Assembly (NCBI RefSeq): GCF_011758655.1
Contig: NZ_JAAMPA010000003.1
Coordinates: forward strand, 1 to 64,000
Length of the DNA stretch: 64,000 nucleotides
Source of the DNA: Modestobacter marinus
GTDB lineage: Bacteria; Actinomycetota; Actinomycetes; Mycobacteriales; Geodermatophilaceae
Direction of reading: 5' to 3'
Each line of letters starts with the position of its first letter. Positions within the stretch are counted from its first letter, which is position 1. The position numbers were made by a program, and so were the translations under genes. Of the stretch, positions 53,701 through 62,220 are shown in pieces. The notes under the pieces are model-generated. The model saw nothing but the letters and a program-made list of their open reading frames with translations. It ran no database searches and was not told where the DNA came from.

Positions 53701-53726
53701 CGGGCTGAGACCGCCGTCTCAGCCCG
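53701..53726. terminator. Terminator after the HAD gene
   Basis: A perfect 11-bp stem CGGGCTGAGAC / GTCTCAGCCCG with loop CGCC lies eight bases after the HAD stop and before murI. Confidence 0.85.
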
Positions 53727-53770
53727 TCCGCCGGGAGATGTCCGACCGGGCCGTTAGCCTGGCTGCCGAC

Positions 53771-54598
53771 ATGAGCACTGCGACGACGGGGGCCGACGCG
53801 CCCATCGGGATCTTCGACTCCGGGGTCGGTGGGCTCACCGTGGCCCGCGCGGTCCTCGACCAGCTCCCGCACGAGGCCGTCCGCTACCTCGGCGACACCG
53901 CGCACAGCCCCTACGGCCCCCGGCCGATCGCGGACGTGCGCCGGCACTCGCTCGCCGCCATGGACCAGCTGGTCGCCGACGGGGTGAAGATGCTGGTCAT
54001 CGCCTGCAACTCCGCCAGCGCGGCCTGCCTGGGCGACGCCCGGGAGCGCTACGACGTCCCGGTGGTCGAGGTGGTGCTCCCCGCCGTCCGCCGGGCGACC
54101 GCCGCGACGCGCAACGGCCGGGTGGGCGTCATCGCCACCCAGGCCACCGTCACCAGCGGCGCCTACGAGGACGCCTTCGCCGCCGCACCGCAGCTGACCG
54201 TCACCAGCGCCGCCTGTCCCAGCTTCGTCGACTTCGTCGAGCGCGGGACCACCAGCGGCCGGCAGCTCGTCGGGCTGGCGCAGTCCTACCTGGACCCGCT
54301 GCTGGCGGCCGGCGTCGACACCGTCGTGCTCGGCTGCACCCACTATCCGTTGCTCACCGGCGTGCTGTCGCTGGTGCTGGGCGAGGAGGTCACGCTGGTG
54401 TCCAGCGCGGAGGAGACGGCCAAGGACGTGTACCGGGTGCTGACCCGGACCGACCTGCTGCGCGACCCGGAGGGCCCGCCGCCGGTGCACCGGTTCCTCG
54501 CCACCGGCGACCCCGAGCCCTTCGCCCGGCTCGGCCGGCGGTTCCTGGGTCCCGAGGTCGACGCCGTCCTGCGTGCGGGTGCGGAGGCCGGCGCGTGA
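53771..54598 (+). CDS. murI: Glutamate racemase
   Basis: This is a 275-residue cofactor-independent racemase that supplies D-glutamate for peptidoglycan. The two catalytic cysteines are in [10 protein letters not shown] and [20 protein letters not shown] and [11 protein letters not shown] are the classic N-terminal motifs. The ATG at 53771 is preceded by TAGCCT ten bases upstream, which may be the -10 of a near-leaderless transcript. The stop overlaps the GTG of the next gene. Confidence 0.97.
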   Translation: MSTATTGADAPIGIFDSGVGGLTVARAVLDQLPHEAVRYLGDTAHSPYGPRPIADVRRHSLAAMDQLVADGVKMLVIACNSASAACLGDARERYDVPVVEVVLPAVRRATAATRNGRVGVIATQATVTSGAYEDAFAAAPQLTVTSAACPSFVDFVERGTTSGRQLVGLAQSYLDPLLAAGVDTVVLGCTHYPLLTGVLSLVLGEEVTLVSSAEETAKDVYRVLTRTDLLRDPEGPPPVHRFLATGDPEPFARLGRRFLGPEVDAVLRAGAEAGA

Positions 54599-55335
54599 GG
54601 CTGACCGTCGTCGGCTGCTCCGGCAGCGCTCCCGGCCCGTCCTCGCCGGCGTCCTGCTACCTGGTGGAGCACGAGGAGTTCGCGCTGCTGCTGGACCTCG
54701 GCAACGGGTCCTTCGGCGCCCTGCAGGGGATCACCGACCCCGGCCGGGTCGACGCCGTCTACCTCAGCCACCTGCACGCCGACCACTGCCTGGATGCGGC
54801 GCCGTTCATCGTCTGGCACCGCTACTCCGGTCGCTCCGACGGCCGCGCCGTGCCGCTGTACGCGCCGGTCGGCGCCGACCGCCGGCTGGCGGCCGCCTAC
54901 GACGCCGACGGCGGGCCGATCGACGACGTCTTCGACGTCACCCCGGTCGGCCCGGGCAGCTGGTCGATCGGGCCGTTCGAGGTGCGGACGGTGCGGACGG
55001 CGCACCCGGTCGAGTGCTACGCCGTGCGGCTGACCGCCGGCGGCCGCTCGCTGGTCTACACCGGTGACACCGGCCCGTCGGACGCCGTCGTGGAGCTGGC
55101 CCGCGGTGCCGACGTGCTGCTGGCGGAGGCCGCCTACCCCGACGTCCCCGACCTGCCCCCGGGGCTGCACCTGACCGGCCGGGAGGCCGGGGAGCTCGCG
55201 GCCGCGGCCGGGGTCGGCCGGCTGATCGTCACGCACGTGCCCGCGTGGGTCGACGCCGAGGCGCAGCTGGCCGGGGCGCGGTCGGTGTTCCCGGCCGCCG
55301 AGCTGGCCCGGCACGCCGCCGTCCACGACATCTGA
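54595..55335 (+). CDS. Metallo-beta-lactamase-fold phosphodiesterase, Rv1339-like
   Basis: This 246-residue MBL-fold hydrolase has [10 protein letters not shown] (HxHxDH), [20 protein letters not shown] and a C-terminal THVPAW. In M. tuberculosis the gene after murI, Rv1339, has been reported as an atypical class II-like cyclic-AMP phosphodiesterase, and the same order here supports that assignment. RNase Z-type activity is less likely because of the short length. The GTG start overlaps the murI stop. Confidence 0.82.
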   Translation: MRLTVVGCSGSAPGPSSPASCYLVEHEEFALLLDLGNGSFGALQGITDPGRVDAVYLSHLHADHCLDAAPFIVWHRYSGRSDGRAVPLYAPVGADRRLAAAYDADGGPIDDVFDVTPVGPGSWSIGPFEVRTVRTAHPVECYAVRLTAGGRSLVYTGDTGPSDAVVELARGADVLLAEAAYPDVPDLPPGLHLTGREAGELAAAAGVGRLIVTHVPAWVDAEAQLAGARSVFPAAELARHAAVHDI

Positions 55336-55375
55336 CGCCCGCCGCCCACCTGCCTCCCGGGTGACCCCCAGCAGT

Positions 55376-55413
55376 GATCAGGTGACTCGGTGTCAGGGGG
55401 TCGTTGCATCACC
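55376..55413 (+). repeat. Left terminal inverted repeat of the IS30-family element
   Basis: This 38-base end begins with GATCAGGT and finishes with GGTCGTTGCATCACC. It matches the inverted right end at 56601-56638 in 31 of 38 positions; the inner 15 bases are identical. Confidence 0.7.
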
Positions 55414-55433
55414 CCAGTTGAGGGGTGCTGTCG

Positions 55434-56621
55434 ATGGCCGTGACGAGGGCAAATCAGCGGGTGTTCTGGGAGGGGATCGCTGAGGGGCTGCCGACGGAGG
55501 CAGCCGCTCGGCGATCCCGGGTCGGTGGGCAGCGCGGTCGACGGTGGTTCCGGGAAGCTGGTGGGGTGCCACCGCTGGAGATCACCGAGCCTTCGGGCCG
55601 GTTCCTGTCGCTGAGCGAGCGGGAGGAGATCGCGGTCGGGCTGGCTGCTGGCCAGTCCGCCCGGCAGATCGCCCGTCAGCTGGGGCGTGCGGCCACGACG
55701 GTCAGCCGCGAGCTGGGCCTGTGGGCCCAGGCCCATCCCGACCGGCCCTACCGGGCAGTCCAGGCCCAGGTCGACGCCGAGACCCGCGGTGCCCGCCCCA
55801 AGCCGTTCAAGCTGGCCCATGAGCCGCTGCGGGAACGGGTGCAGGCCGATCTGGAGCGCAAGTACTCACCGCGCCAGATCGCCATGCGCCTGGCCATCGA
55901 GTTCCCCGACGAACCAGCCATGCGCCCCTCCCACGAGGCCATCTACCAGGCCCTCTACGTCCAGGGCCGAGGCCTGCTGCGCCGGGAACTGGCTGCCTGC
56001 CTGCGCACCGGGCGCGCGATCCGCCGCCCCCGCCGCCGCATCGATGGCCGATCCGACCCCAACCGCCGCATCCCCGGCAAGATCATGATCAGTGAACGCC
56101 CCGCCGAGGCCGCCGACCGCGCCGTCCCCGGGCACTGGGAAGGCGACCTGATCGCCGGCAAGGCCAACAAGTCCTACATCGGCACCCTGGTGGAGCGCAC
56201 CACCCGGTTCTGCATCCTGCTGCACCTGCCCGGGACCAAGCCCGACCCACTGGCCCTGCAAGAAGCCATCATCGCCGGCATCGGGCAACTGCCCAAGCAC
56301 CTGCGACTGTCCCTGACCTGGGACCAAGGCCTGGAAATGCGCCGGCACGCCGACATCACCCTCGCCGCGGACCTGCCCATCTACTTCTGCGACCCGCACT
56401 CACCCTGGCAGCGCGGCAGCAACGAGAACACCAACGGACTGCTCCGCCAGTACTTCCCCAAAGGCACCGACCTCACCGCGCACACCCCCACCGACCTGGC
56501 GATGGTCGCCGCCGAACTCAACGGACGACCCCGCCAGACCCTCGGCTGGCGCACCCCCGCCGAAGCCCTAAACGACCTACTCTCACCACCTCAACCAACC
56601 GGTGATGCAACGACCACCTGA
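55434..56621 (+). CDS. IS30-family transposase
   Basis: This is a 395-residue DDE transposase. Helix-turn-helix regions are near 60-95 (LSEREEIAVGLAAGQSARQI, AATTVSREL). Catalytic residues are Asp238 (HWEGDLIAGK), Asp297 (LTWDQGLEM) and Glu331 (CDPHSPWQRGSNENTNGLL). The reading frame is intact, so the element may be active. GAGGGG lies nine bases before the chosen ATG; GTG at 55425 is an alternative. The stop lies inside the right inverted repeat. Confidence 0.93.
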   Translation: MAVTRANQRVFWEGIAEGLPTEAAARRSRVGGQRGRRWFREAGGVPPLEITEPSGRFLSLSEREEIAVGLAAGQSARQIARQLGRAATTVSRELGLWAQAHPDRPYRAVQAQVDAETRGARPKPFKLAHEPLRERVQADLERKYSPRQIAMRLAIEFPDEPAMRPSHEAIYQALYVQGRGLLRRELAACLRTGRAIRRPRRRIDGRSDPNRRIPGKIMISERPAEAADRAVPGHWEGDLIAGKANKSYIGTLVERTTRFCILLHLPGTKPDPLALQEAIIAGIGQLPKHLRLSLTWDQGLEMRRHADITLAADLPIYFCDPHSPWQRGSNENTNGLLRQYFPKGTDLTAHTPTDLAMVAAELNGRPRQTLGWRTPAEALNDLLSPPQPTGDATTT

Positions 56622-56638
56622 ACCCACCTGACCTGATC
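56601..56638 (-). repeat. Right terminal inverted repeat of the IS30-family element
   Basis: It is the inverted partner of 55376-55413, starting at the outer end with GATCAGGT. The transposase stop codon lies within it. Confidence 0.7.
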
Positions 56639-56746
56639 CAATGCTGGCCTCCCGCACCAGCGTTGGTGCCGGAGGTCAGTCGTGGGTGCGGTCGGACGCC
56701 GTCCGGTCCGGTTGCCCTGTGCGGCGCCGCGCGGCACGGTGACCGG

Positions 56747-57706
56747 GTGGCCAGCAGCGACGAGGAACGGGACGGCGTCCGGCTGAGCAGCCTGGACTCC
56801 CCGCTGGGCGACGGGCTCGAGGTGACCAAGCGCGAGCTGGTCGACCACCTGGACGCCTTCGCCGACCGGCTCGTGCCGCTGCTCGCCGGGCGGCCGCTGA
56901 CGATCACTCGGGTGCGGCCCGGCGCCGCCCCGTTCATCCAGCGCGACGTGCCGAAGGGCGCGCCGGAGTGGGTCCGAACGGTGGCCACCTGGTCCGACCG
57001 GGCCCACCGCGAGGTGCACCAGGTGCTGGTCGAGGACAGGCGCACCCTGCTGTGGCTGGCCAACCAGCGGGCCGTGGAGTACCACGTGCCGTTCAGCCGG
57101 GTGGGGGAGGAGCAGCCCACCGGGCTGGTACTCGACCTCGACCCGCCCGACGGCGCGCCGTTCGACGTGGTCGTGCGCACCGCCCGGCTGTGCCGCCGCG
57201 CGCTCGCCGACGCCGGGCTGGCGGCGGCGGTGAAGACCAGCGGGTCGACGGGGCTGCACGTCGTCGTCCCGGTGCACGGGTCGCCGGCCGAGGACGTCGC
57301 CGCCGCCACCCGGGCCCTGGCCGCCCGGGCCGAGCGGCTCGACCCGGACCTGGCGACCACCGCCTACGTGGTGGCCGAGCGGGGGGACCGGGTGTTCGTC
57401 GACTCGACCCGCTCCGGCCGTGGCACGATCGCCGCCGCCTACAGCCCCCGGGTGCGGCCCGGGCTGCCGGTGTCCACGCCGGTGGGCTGGGACGCACTGG
57501 ACGACGTCCGGCCCGGCGACGTCACCGTGCGCACCGCGCGGGACCGGATCGGGGACGGCGACCCGTGGGCGGCGGCGCTGCCCGAGCCGCAGGAGCTGCC
57601 GGCCGACCTGGTCGCCGAGGGGCACACCATCCCGGTCGCCCGGGTCGCCGCGATGCACGAGGGAAAGCGCCGCGCCCGCGCCAAGGCGGCCGAGAACGGG
57701 ACGTGA
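56747..57706 (+). CDS. LigD-type polymerase/primase domain protein
   Basis: This is a 319-residue stand-alone archaeo-eukaryotic primase-type polymerase domain, as found in the end-joining ligase LigD. The catalytic acidic motif LVLDLDPPDG (Asp130, Asp132) and the SGSTGLHVVVPV motif (165-176) are intact. FIQRDVPKGAPEW and EYHVPFSR are family marks. There is no ligase or nuclease domain and no ku gene nearby, so partners must act from elsewhere. It probably fills gaps with ribonucleotides during break repair. It lies just downstream of the IS element. Confidence 0.87.
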   Translation: MASSDEERDGVRLSSLDSPLGDGLEVTKRELVDHLDAFADRLVPLLAGRPLTITRVRPGAAPFIQRDVPKGAPEWVRTVATWSDRAHREVHQVLVEDRRTLLWLANQRAVEYHVPFSRVGEEQPTGLVLDLDPPDGAPFDVVVRTARLCRRALADAGLAAAVKTSGSTGLHVVVPVHGSPAEDVAAATRALAARAERLDPDLATTAYVVAERGDRVFVDSTRSGRGTIAAAYSPRVRPGLPVSTPVGWDALDDVRPGDVTVRTARDRIGDGDPWAAALPEPQELPADLVAEGHTIPVARVAAMHEGKRRARAKAAENGT

Positions 57707-57716
57707 CCGCGCCGGC

Positions 57717-57742
57717 GGGGCCCGTCCCGCAGGACGGGCCCC
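57717..57742. terminator. Bidirectional terminator between the polymerase gene and gnd
   Basis: GGGGCCCGTCC pairs perfectly with GGACGGGCCCC around the loop CGCA, ten bases after one stop and 16 bases before the other. Confidence 0.85.
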
Positions 57743-57758
57743 GCCCGACCGGGGGCGG

Positions 57759-59198
57759 TCAGCCGGTCTGCACCTCGCGGCCGTCCTCGCCCCACATGGT
57801 GTGGAAGGAGCCCTCGCGGTCGGTGCGCCGGTAGGTGTGCGCACCGAACAGGTCGCGCAGGCCCTGGATCAGCGCGGCGGGCAGCCGCTCGGCCCGCAGG
57901 CCGTCGTAGTAGGCCAGGGCGCTGGCGAAGCCGGGCACCGGCACCCCGTGCCGGGCCGCGCCGGCCACGACCTGCCGCCAGCTCTCCTGGCCCTCGCTGA
58001 CCGCGCCGCGGAAGTAGTCGTTGGTCAGCAGCGTGGTCACGTCGGGCTCGTCGGTGAAGACCTGGCTGATCCGGTCCAGGAAGCGGGCCCGGATGATGCA
58101 GCCGCCGCGCCAGATCTTGGCCAGCGCGGCCCGGTCGATGTCCCAGCCGTGGTGGTCGGCGCCCTGGGTGATCTGGTCGAACCCCTGGGCGTAGGCGACC
58201 ACCTTGGAGGCGTACAGCGCCTGGCGGACCGACTCGATGAAGGCGTCCTTGTCGGCCACCTGCTCGTCCCACTGGCGGTCGGGCCCCGGCAGCACCTTCT
58301 GCGCCGCCTGCCGCTGCTCCCGGTGGCCGGACAGCGCCCGGGCGAAGACGGCCTCGGCGATGCCGCTGACCGGCACGCCCAGGTCGAGCGCGGACTGCAC
58401 GGTCCAGCGACCGGTGCCCTTCTGCTCGGCCTCGTCCAGCACGATGTCGACGAACGGCCCGCCGGACTCGGCGTCGGTGTGCCGCAGCACCTGCGCGGTG
58501 ATCTCGATCAGGTAGCTCTCGAGGTCGCCCTCGTTCCAGCCGGCGAAGACGTCACCGATCTCCGCGGGGGTCAGCTCGAGCCCCTGGCGCAGCAGGTCGT
58601 AGGCCTCGGCGATGAGCTGCATGTCGGCGTACTCGATGCCGTTGTGCACCATCTTCACGAAGTGGCCGGCGCCGCTGGCCCCGACGTGGGTGCAGCACGG
58701 TTCGCCGTCGACGACGGCGGCGATCGACTCCAGCAGGGGGCCGACCAGCTCGTAGGCCTCCTTGGAGCCGCCGGGCATGATGCTCGGCCCGTTGAGCGCG
58801 CCCTCCTCGCCGCCGCTGATCCCGGTGCCGACGAAGTGCAGGCCCCGGGCGGTGAGCGCCTCGGTGCGCCGGATCGTGTCGGTGAACAGCGCGTTGCCGC
58901 CGTCCATCAGCACGTCGCCCTCGTCCAGCAGCGGGGCGATCTCGTCGATGACGGCGTCGGTGGCCGGACCGGCCTGCACCATGATGATGATCTTGCGCGG
59001 CCGCTGGAGGGCGCCGACGAACTCCTCCACCGAACCGGTCGGCACGAAGTCGCCCTCGCTGCCGTGCTGCTCGACGAGGGCGTCGGTGCGCCCCCTGCTG
59101 CGGTTGTGCAGGACCACCTGGTGGCCGTGCCGGGCGAGGTTGCGGGCGAGGTTGGCGCCCATGACCGCGAGCCCGGTGACGCCGATCTGATCACTCAT
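57759..59198 (-). CDS. gnd: 6-phosphogluconate dehydrogenase (NADP)
   Basis: This is a 479-residue enzyme of the oxidative pentose phosphate pathway. The N-terminal fold GVTGLAVMGANLARNLARHG, the IIMVQAG and LMDGGNALFTDT motifs, ISGGEEGALNGPSIMPGG, HFVKMVHNGIEYADMQLI (catalytic Lys and Asn) and the C-terminal helical domain with TGRWTVQSALDLGVP are all present. It is the long, dimeric type. CAGGGT six bases before the ATG suggests leaderless expression. Confidence 0.96.
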   Translation of the reverse strand: MSDQIGVTGLAVMGANLARNLARHGHQVVLHNRSRGRTDALVEQHGSEGDFVPTGSVEEFVGALQRPRKIIIMVQAGPATDAVIDEIAPLLDEGDVLMDGGNALFTDTIRRTEALTARGLHFVGTGISGGEEGALNGPSIMPGGSKEAYELVGPLLESIAAVVDGEPCCTHVGASGAGHFVKMVHNGIEYADMQLIAEAYDLLRQGLELTPAEIGDVFAGWNEGDLESYLIEITAQVLRHTDAESGGPFVDIVLDEAEQKGTGRWTVQSALDLGVPVSGIAEAVFARALSGHREQRQAAQKVLPGPDRQWDEQVADKDAFIESVRQALYASKVVAYAQGFDQITQGADHHGWDIDRAALAKIWRGGCIIRARFLDRISQVFTDEPDVTTLLTNDYFRGAVSEGQESWRQVVAGAARHGVPVPGFASALAYYDGLRAERLPAALIQGLRDLFGAHTYRRTDREGSFHTMWGEDGREVQTG

Positions 59199-59294
59199 GC
59201 CACGACCCTGCCCGAGCCGGGCCCCGCTGACCAGCGCCGTCCCAGCCCCTGGACAGCCGGCCCCGCCCGGAGGCGCGCCCCGGTGAGCGGAGCG

Positions 59295-59795
59295 TCAGTC
59301 GATGCCGAGGTCGCGCATCAGCTTCGCCACGTGCCCGGTGGCCTTGACGTTGTAGGAGGCCTTCTCGATCCGGCCGTCCGCGCCGACGACGAAGGTCGAC
59401 CGGATCACCCCGACGACCTCCTTGCCGTACAGCTTCTTCGGGCCGTAGGCGCCGTAGGCGGTCAGGACCTGCTTCTCCGGGTCGGAGACCAGGGTGATCG
59501 ACAGCTCCTCCTGCTCCCGGAAGCGGCTCAGCTTCTCCGGGGCGTCGGGGGAGACGCCGATGATGTCGAGGCCGGCCTCGGCCAGGTCGCCGGCCGCGGC
59601 GGTGAAGTCGACGGCCTGGACGGTGCAGCCCGGGGTCAGCGCCGCCGGGTAGCAGTACACGATGACCCGGCGGCCCCGGTAGGACGACAGCGAGACCGGT
59701 GTGCCGTCGGCGTCCGGGAGGGTGAACTCCGGAGCCGGGTCACCGGGGACGAGGCGGACGGGGGCCGTGTCGATGCCGGGTGCGGTCTCGGTCAT
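59295..59795 (-). CDS. bcp: Bcp/PrxQ-type peroxiredoxin
   Basis: This is a 166-residue thiol peroxidase. The peroxidatic Cys57 is in PAALTPGCTVQA; the usual resolving Cys five residues later is Val62, so it must use another thiol (Cys48 in VYCYP is nearby, or an external partner). GVSPDAPEKLSRFREQEEL and YGKEVVGVIRSTFVV are typical of the family. CACGAT six bases before the ATG suggests a leaderless transcript. Confidence 0.9.
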   Translation of the reverse strand: MTETAPGIDTAPVRLVPGDPAPEFTLPDADGTPVSLSSYRGRRVIVYCYPAALTPGCTVQAVDFTAAAGDLAEAGLDIIGVSPDAPEKLSRFREQEELSITLVSDPEKQVLTAYGAYGPKKLYGKEVVGVIRSTFVVGADGRIEKASYNVKATGHVAKLMRDLGID

Positions 59796-59843
59796 GAGGG
59801 GATCGTGCCGCACCTGACCGACGTGGCCCAACCCGGCTCTCGC

Positions 59844-60248
59844 TCAGCCGGCCAGGAAGCTGAACCGGACGTGCCGCGAGGGGTTGTCGACGTTGGTGTC
59901 GACGAAGCAGATGCGCTGCCAGGTGCCCAGCGCCAGCCGCCCCTCGAGCACCGGCACGCTGGCGTGCGGCGGGACGAACGCCGGCAGCACGTGGTCCCGG
60001 CCGTGCCCGGCCGCGCCGTGCCGGTGCCGCCAGCGGTCGTCGCGGGGGAGCAGCTCGTCCAGCTGGGCGAGCAGGTCGTCGTCGCTGCCGGCGCCGGTCT
60101 CGATGATCGCGATGCCGGCGGTGGCGTGCGGCACGAAGACCTGGAACAGGCCGTCGCCCTCGCCGCGGACGAACTCCGCGCACTCGTCGGTCAGGTCGAC
60201 GACGGAGGCCACGCCCCCGGTCCGGACGGATCGCAGCTCGGAGCGCAT
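59844..60248 (-). CDS. YjbQ-family (UPF0047) protein
   Basis: This is a 134-residue protein. [43 protein letters not shown] and [15 protein letters not shown] match the YjbQ family, small trimeric proteins with conserved His residues. Some members show weak thiamine-phosphate synthase activity; true function is uncertain. The ATG at 60248 follows a CACCCT box seven bases upstream. It is divergent from rph. Confidence 0.88.
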   Translation of the reverse strand: MRSELRSVRTGGVASVVDLTDECAEFVRGEGDGLFQVFVPHATAGIAIIETGAGSDDDLLAQLDELLPRDDRWRHRHGAAGHGRDHVLPAFVPPHASVPVLEGRLALGTWQRICFVDTNVDNPSRHVRFSFLAG

Positions 60249-60351
60249 GGGGGAGAGGGTGACACGGCCGGCCGGTGGTCGCTGGGTGTCGCCTCCCGGC
60301 CGCCGAGGGAGCGGTCGGCGACCACCGACGGCGGCACTACCCTCGGACCAC

Positions 60352-61074
60352 GTGACCCGCCCCGACGGCCGCGCGGCCGACCAGCTCCGCCCGGTGACCA
60401 TCACCCGCAACTGGCTCGACCACGCCGAGGGCTCGGTGCTCGTCGAGTTCGGCCGCACCCGCGTGCTCTGCGCGGCCAGCGTCACCGAGGGCGTGCCGCG
60501 CTGGCGCCGCGGCTCGGGCCTGGGCTGGGTCACCGCCGAGTACTCGATGCTCCCGCGGGCCACCCACACCCGCAGCGACCGCGAGTCGGTCAAGGGCAGG
60601 ATCGGTGGCCGCACCCACGAGATCAGCCGGCTGATCGGCCGGTCCCTGCGGGCCAGCATCGACCTGGCCGCGCTGGGGGAGAACAGCATCGCGCTGGACT
60701 GCGACGTCCTGCAGGCCGACGGCGGCACCCGCACCGCGGCGATCACCGGCGCCTACGTGGCCCTCGCCGACGCGGTGGGCTGGCTCGGCGAGCGCGGCAA
60801 GCTGGCCAGCGCCACCCCGCTGCCGAACTCGGTGGCCGCGGTCAGCGTCGGCGTCGTCGACGGCGAGCCGCGGCTCGACCTGGCCTACGAGGAGGACGTC
60901 GCCGCCGGCACCGACATGAACGTCGTGTGCACCGGCGACGGTGGCTTCGTCGAGGTCCAGGGGACGGCGGAGGGCGCCGTCTTCGACCGGGCGACCCTGG
61001 ACCAGCTGCTCGACCTCGCCGTCGCCGGCTGCGCGGAGCTGACCCTGGCCCAGCAGGTGGCGTTGTCGGCATGA
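60352..61074 (+). CDS. rph: Ribonuclease PH
   Basis: This is a 240-residue phosphorolytic exoribonuclease that trims tRNA 3' ends. [15 protein letters not shown] at the start, [26 protein letters not shown], the [20 protein letters not shown] phosphate-binding region and [19 protein letters not shown] are all conserved. TACCCT lies eight bases before the GTG. The stop overlaps the rdgB ATG (ATGA). Confidence 0.96.
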   Translation: MTRPDGRAADQLRPVTITRNWLDHAEGSVLVEFGRTRVLCAASVTEGVPRWRRGSGLGWVTAEYSMLPRATHTRSDRESVKGRIGGRTHEISRLIGRSLRASIDLAALGENSIALDCDVLQADGGTRTAAITGAYVALADAVGWLGERGKLASATPLPNSVAAVSVGVVDGEPRLDLAYEEDVAAGTDMNVVCTGDGGFVEVQGTAEGAVFDRATLDQLLDLAVAGCAELTLAQQVALSA

Positions 61075-61679
61075 CCCAGCTGCTCCTGGCCACCCGGAAC
61101 GCCGGCAAGCTCGCCGAGCTGCAGCGGCTGCTGGTCACCGCCGTCCCCGGGGTGGAGGTGCTGGGCCTGCGCGACGTGCCGGAGTACCCGGAGGCGCCCG
61201 AGACCGGGGCGACGTTCGAGGAGAACGCGCTGCTCAAGGCACGCGAGGCGGTCCGGTACACCGGGCTGCCGGCGGTCGCCGACGACTCCGGGCTGGCCGT
61301 CGACGCGCTCAACGGGATGCCCGGGATCCTGTCCGCCCGCTGGTCCGGCCGGCACGGGGACGACCCGGCCAACACGGCCCTGCTCCTGGGGCAGCTGGCC
61401 GACGTCCCCGACGAGCGTCGCGGTGCGGCGTTCGTCTGCGCGGCCGCGCTGGTCACCCCCGACGGCGGTGAGCACGTGCTGGAGCGGCACTGGCGGGGCA
61501 CGGTCGTCCGGGAGCCGCGGGGCAGCAACGGCTTCGGCTACGACCCGGTGTTCGTGCCGGCGGGGCTGACGGTCACGTCGGCGGAGCTGGCGCCGGCGGA
61601 GAAGGACGCGATCAGCCACCGGGGGCAGGCGTTCGCCGCGCTGCTGCCGGTCATCGGCGAGGTGCTCGGCGGCAGGTAG
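61071..61679 (+). CDS. rdgB: XTP/dITP diphosphatase (RdgB/HAM1)
   Basis: This is a 202-residue nucleotide house-cleaning enzyme that removes deaminated purine triphosphates. [54 protein letters not shown], the ARWSG motif and [13 protein letters not shown] are the family signatures. It is coupled to rph by a four-base overlap, as in many actinobacteria (Rv1340-Rv1341). Confidence 0.96.
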   Translation: MTQLLLATRNAGKLAELQRLLVTAVPGVEVLGLRDVPEYPEAPETGATFEENALLKAREAVRYTGLPAVADDSGLAVDALNGMPGILSARWSGRHGDDPANTALLLGQLADVPDERRGAAFVCAAALVTPDGGEHVLERHWRGTVVREPRGSNGFGYDPVFVPAGLTVTSAELAPAEKDAISHRGQAFAALLPVIGEVLGGR

Positions 61680-61680
61680 C

Positions 61681-62220
61681 TCAGCGGCGCTGCGTCCAGT
61701 CGACGAACCACAGCGAGGACGCCGCCAGCACCGGGTGGAACGAGAGCACGAGGAACGCCGCGAGCACCCGGTCGGAGCGCCAGTGGTCGCGCAGGCCGCG
61801 GCTCCACGCGCGGCTGCGGTCGACGCCCGGCGCCCGCCGGGCGACCGCGGCCTCCTCCTCCGCGGTGAGCGGGCGGGACTGCGCCGCCTGCCAGGCCTCG
61901 ACCCGGGCCCAGCCGGGCGCGATCCCGCACCCCACGGCCAGCAGCGCCGCGCCGCCGAGCACCGGGAGCAGGGTGCCCGGCTGCAGCACCACCAGGCCGG
62001 CCGCGGCCGCGCCGGTGGCGAAGCCGGCCACGGTCACCGCGCCCAGGCAGAAGACCAGCCCGAAGGCCACGACCAGGACCAGCAGACCGGGCAGCAGCAC
62101 CTCGTGCAGCGACCGGCCGGCGGCGAGCAGGACGGCGGTCTGCAGGGCCAGCACGAGCGCGCAGGTCAGCAGCACCCGGCGCATCGGCACGCGCGGCGGT
62201 GCGGCCACGGCGGCGGTCAT
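61681..62220 (-). CDS. Membrane protein next to the glycosyltransferase
   Basis: This is a 179-residue protein with four or five hydrophobic helices (about 17-35, 40-62, 65-98, and 155-172), separated by a charged cytosolic loop (LTAEEEAAVARRAPGVDRSRAWSRGL). No family is recognised. The ATG overlaps the stop of the glycosyltransferase gene (ATGA), so it is likely a partner in polysaccharide synthesis or export. Confidence 0.65.
   Translation of the reverse strand: MTAAVAAPPRVPMRRVLLTCALVLALQTAVLLAAGRSLHEVLLPGLLVLVVAFGLVFCLGAVTVAGFATGAAAAGLVVLQPGTLLPVLGGAALLAVGCGIAPGWARVEAWQAAQSRPLTAEEEAAVARRAPGVDRSRAWSRGLRDHWRSDRVLAAFLVLSFHPVLAASSLWFVDWTQRR

Larger units (their letters stand above)
55376..56638 (+). 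mobile_element. IS30-family insertion sequence (about 1.26 kb)
   Basis: One intact transposase gene is framed by 38-base imperfect inverted repeats (55376-55413, 56601-56638). Outer ends both start with GATCAGGT. No clear target duplication is visible (left flank CAGT, right flank CAAT). The element sits between the Rv1339-like gene and the LigD polymerase gene, breaking the conserved murI-rph order. Confidence 0.85.

Noticed and set aside
55335-55380. Attachment site or tRNA remnant near the IS element
   Set aside because: No tRNA-like fold or direct repeat pair was found; IS30 elements do not need one.
57420-61070. Long plus-strand open frame before rdgB
   Set aside because: It is antisense to gnd, bcp and yjbQ; only the part from 61071 matches a protein family.
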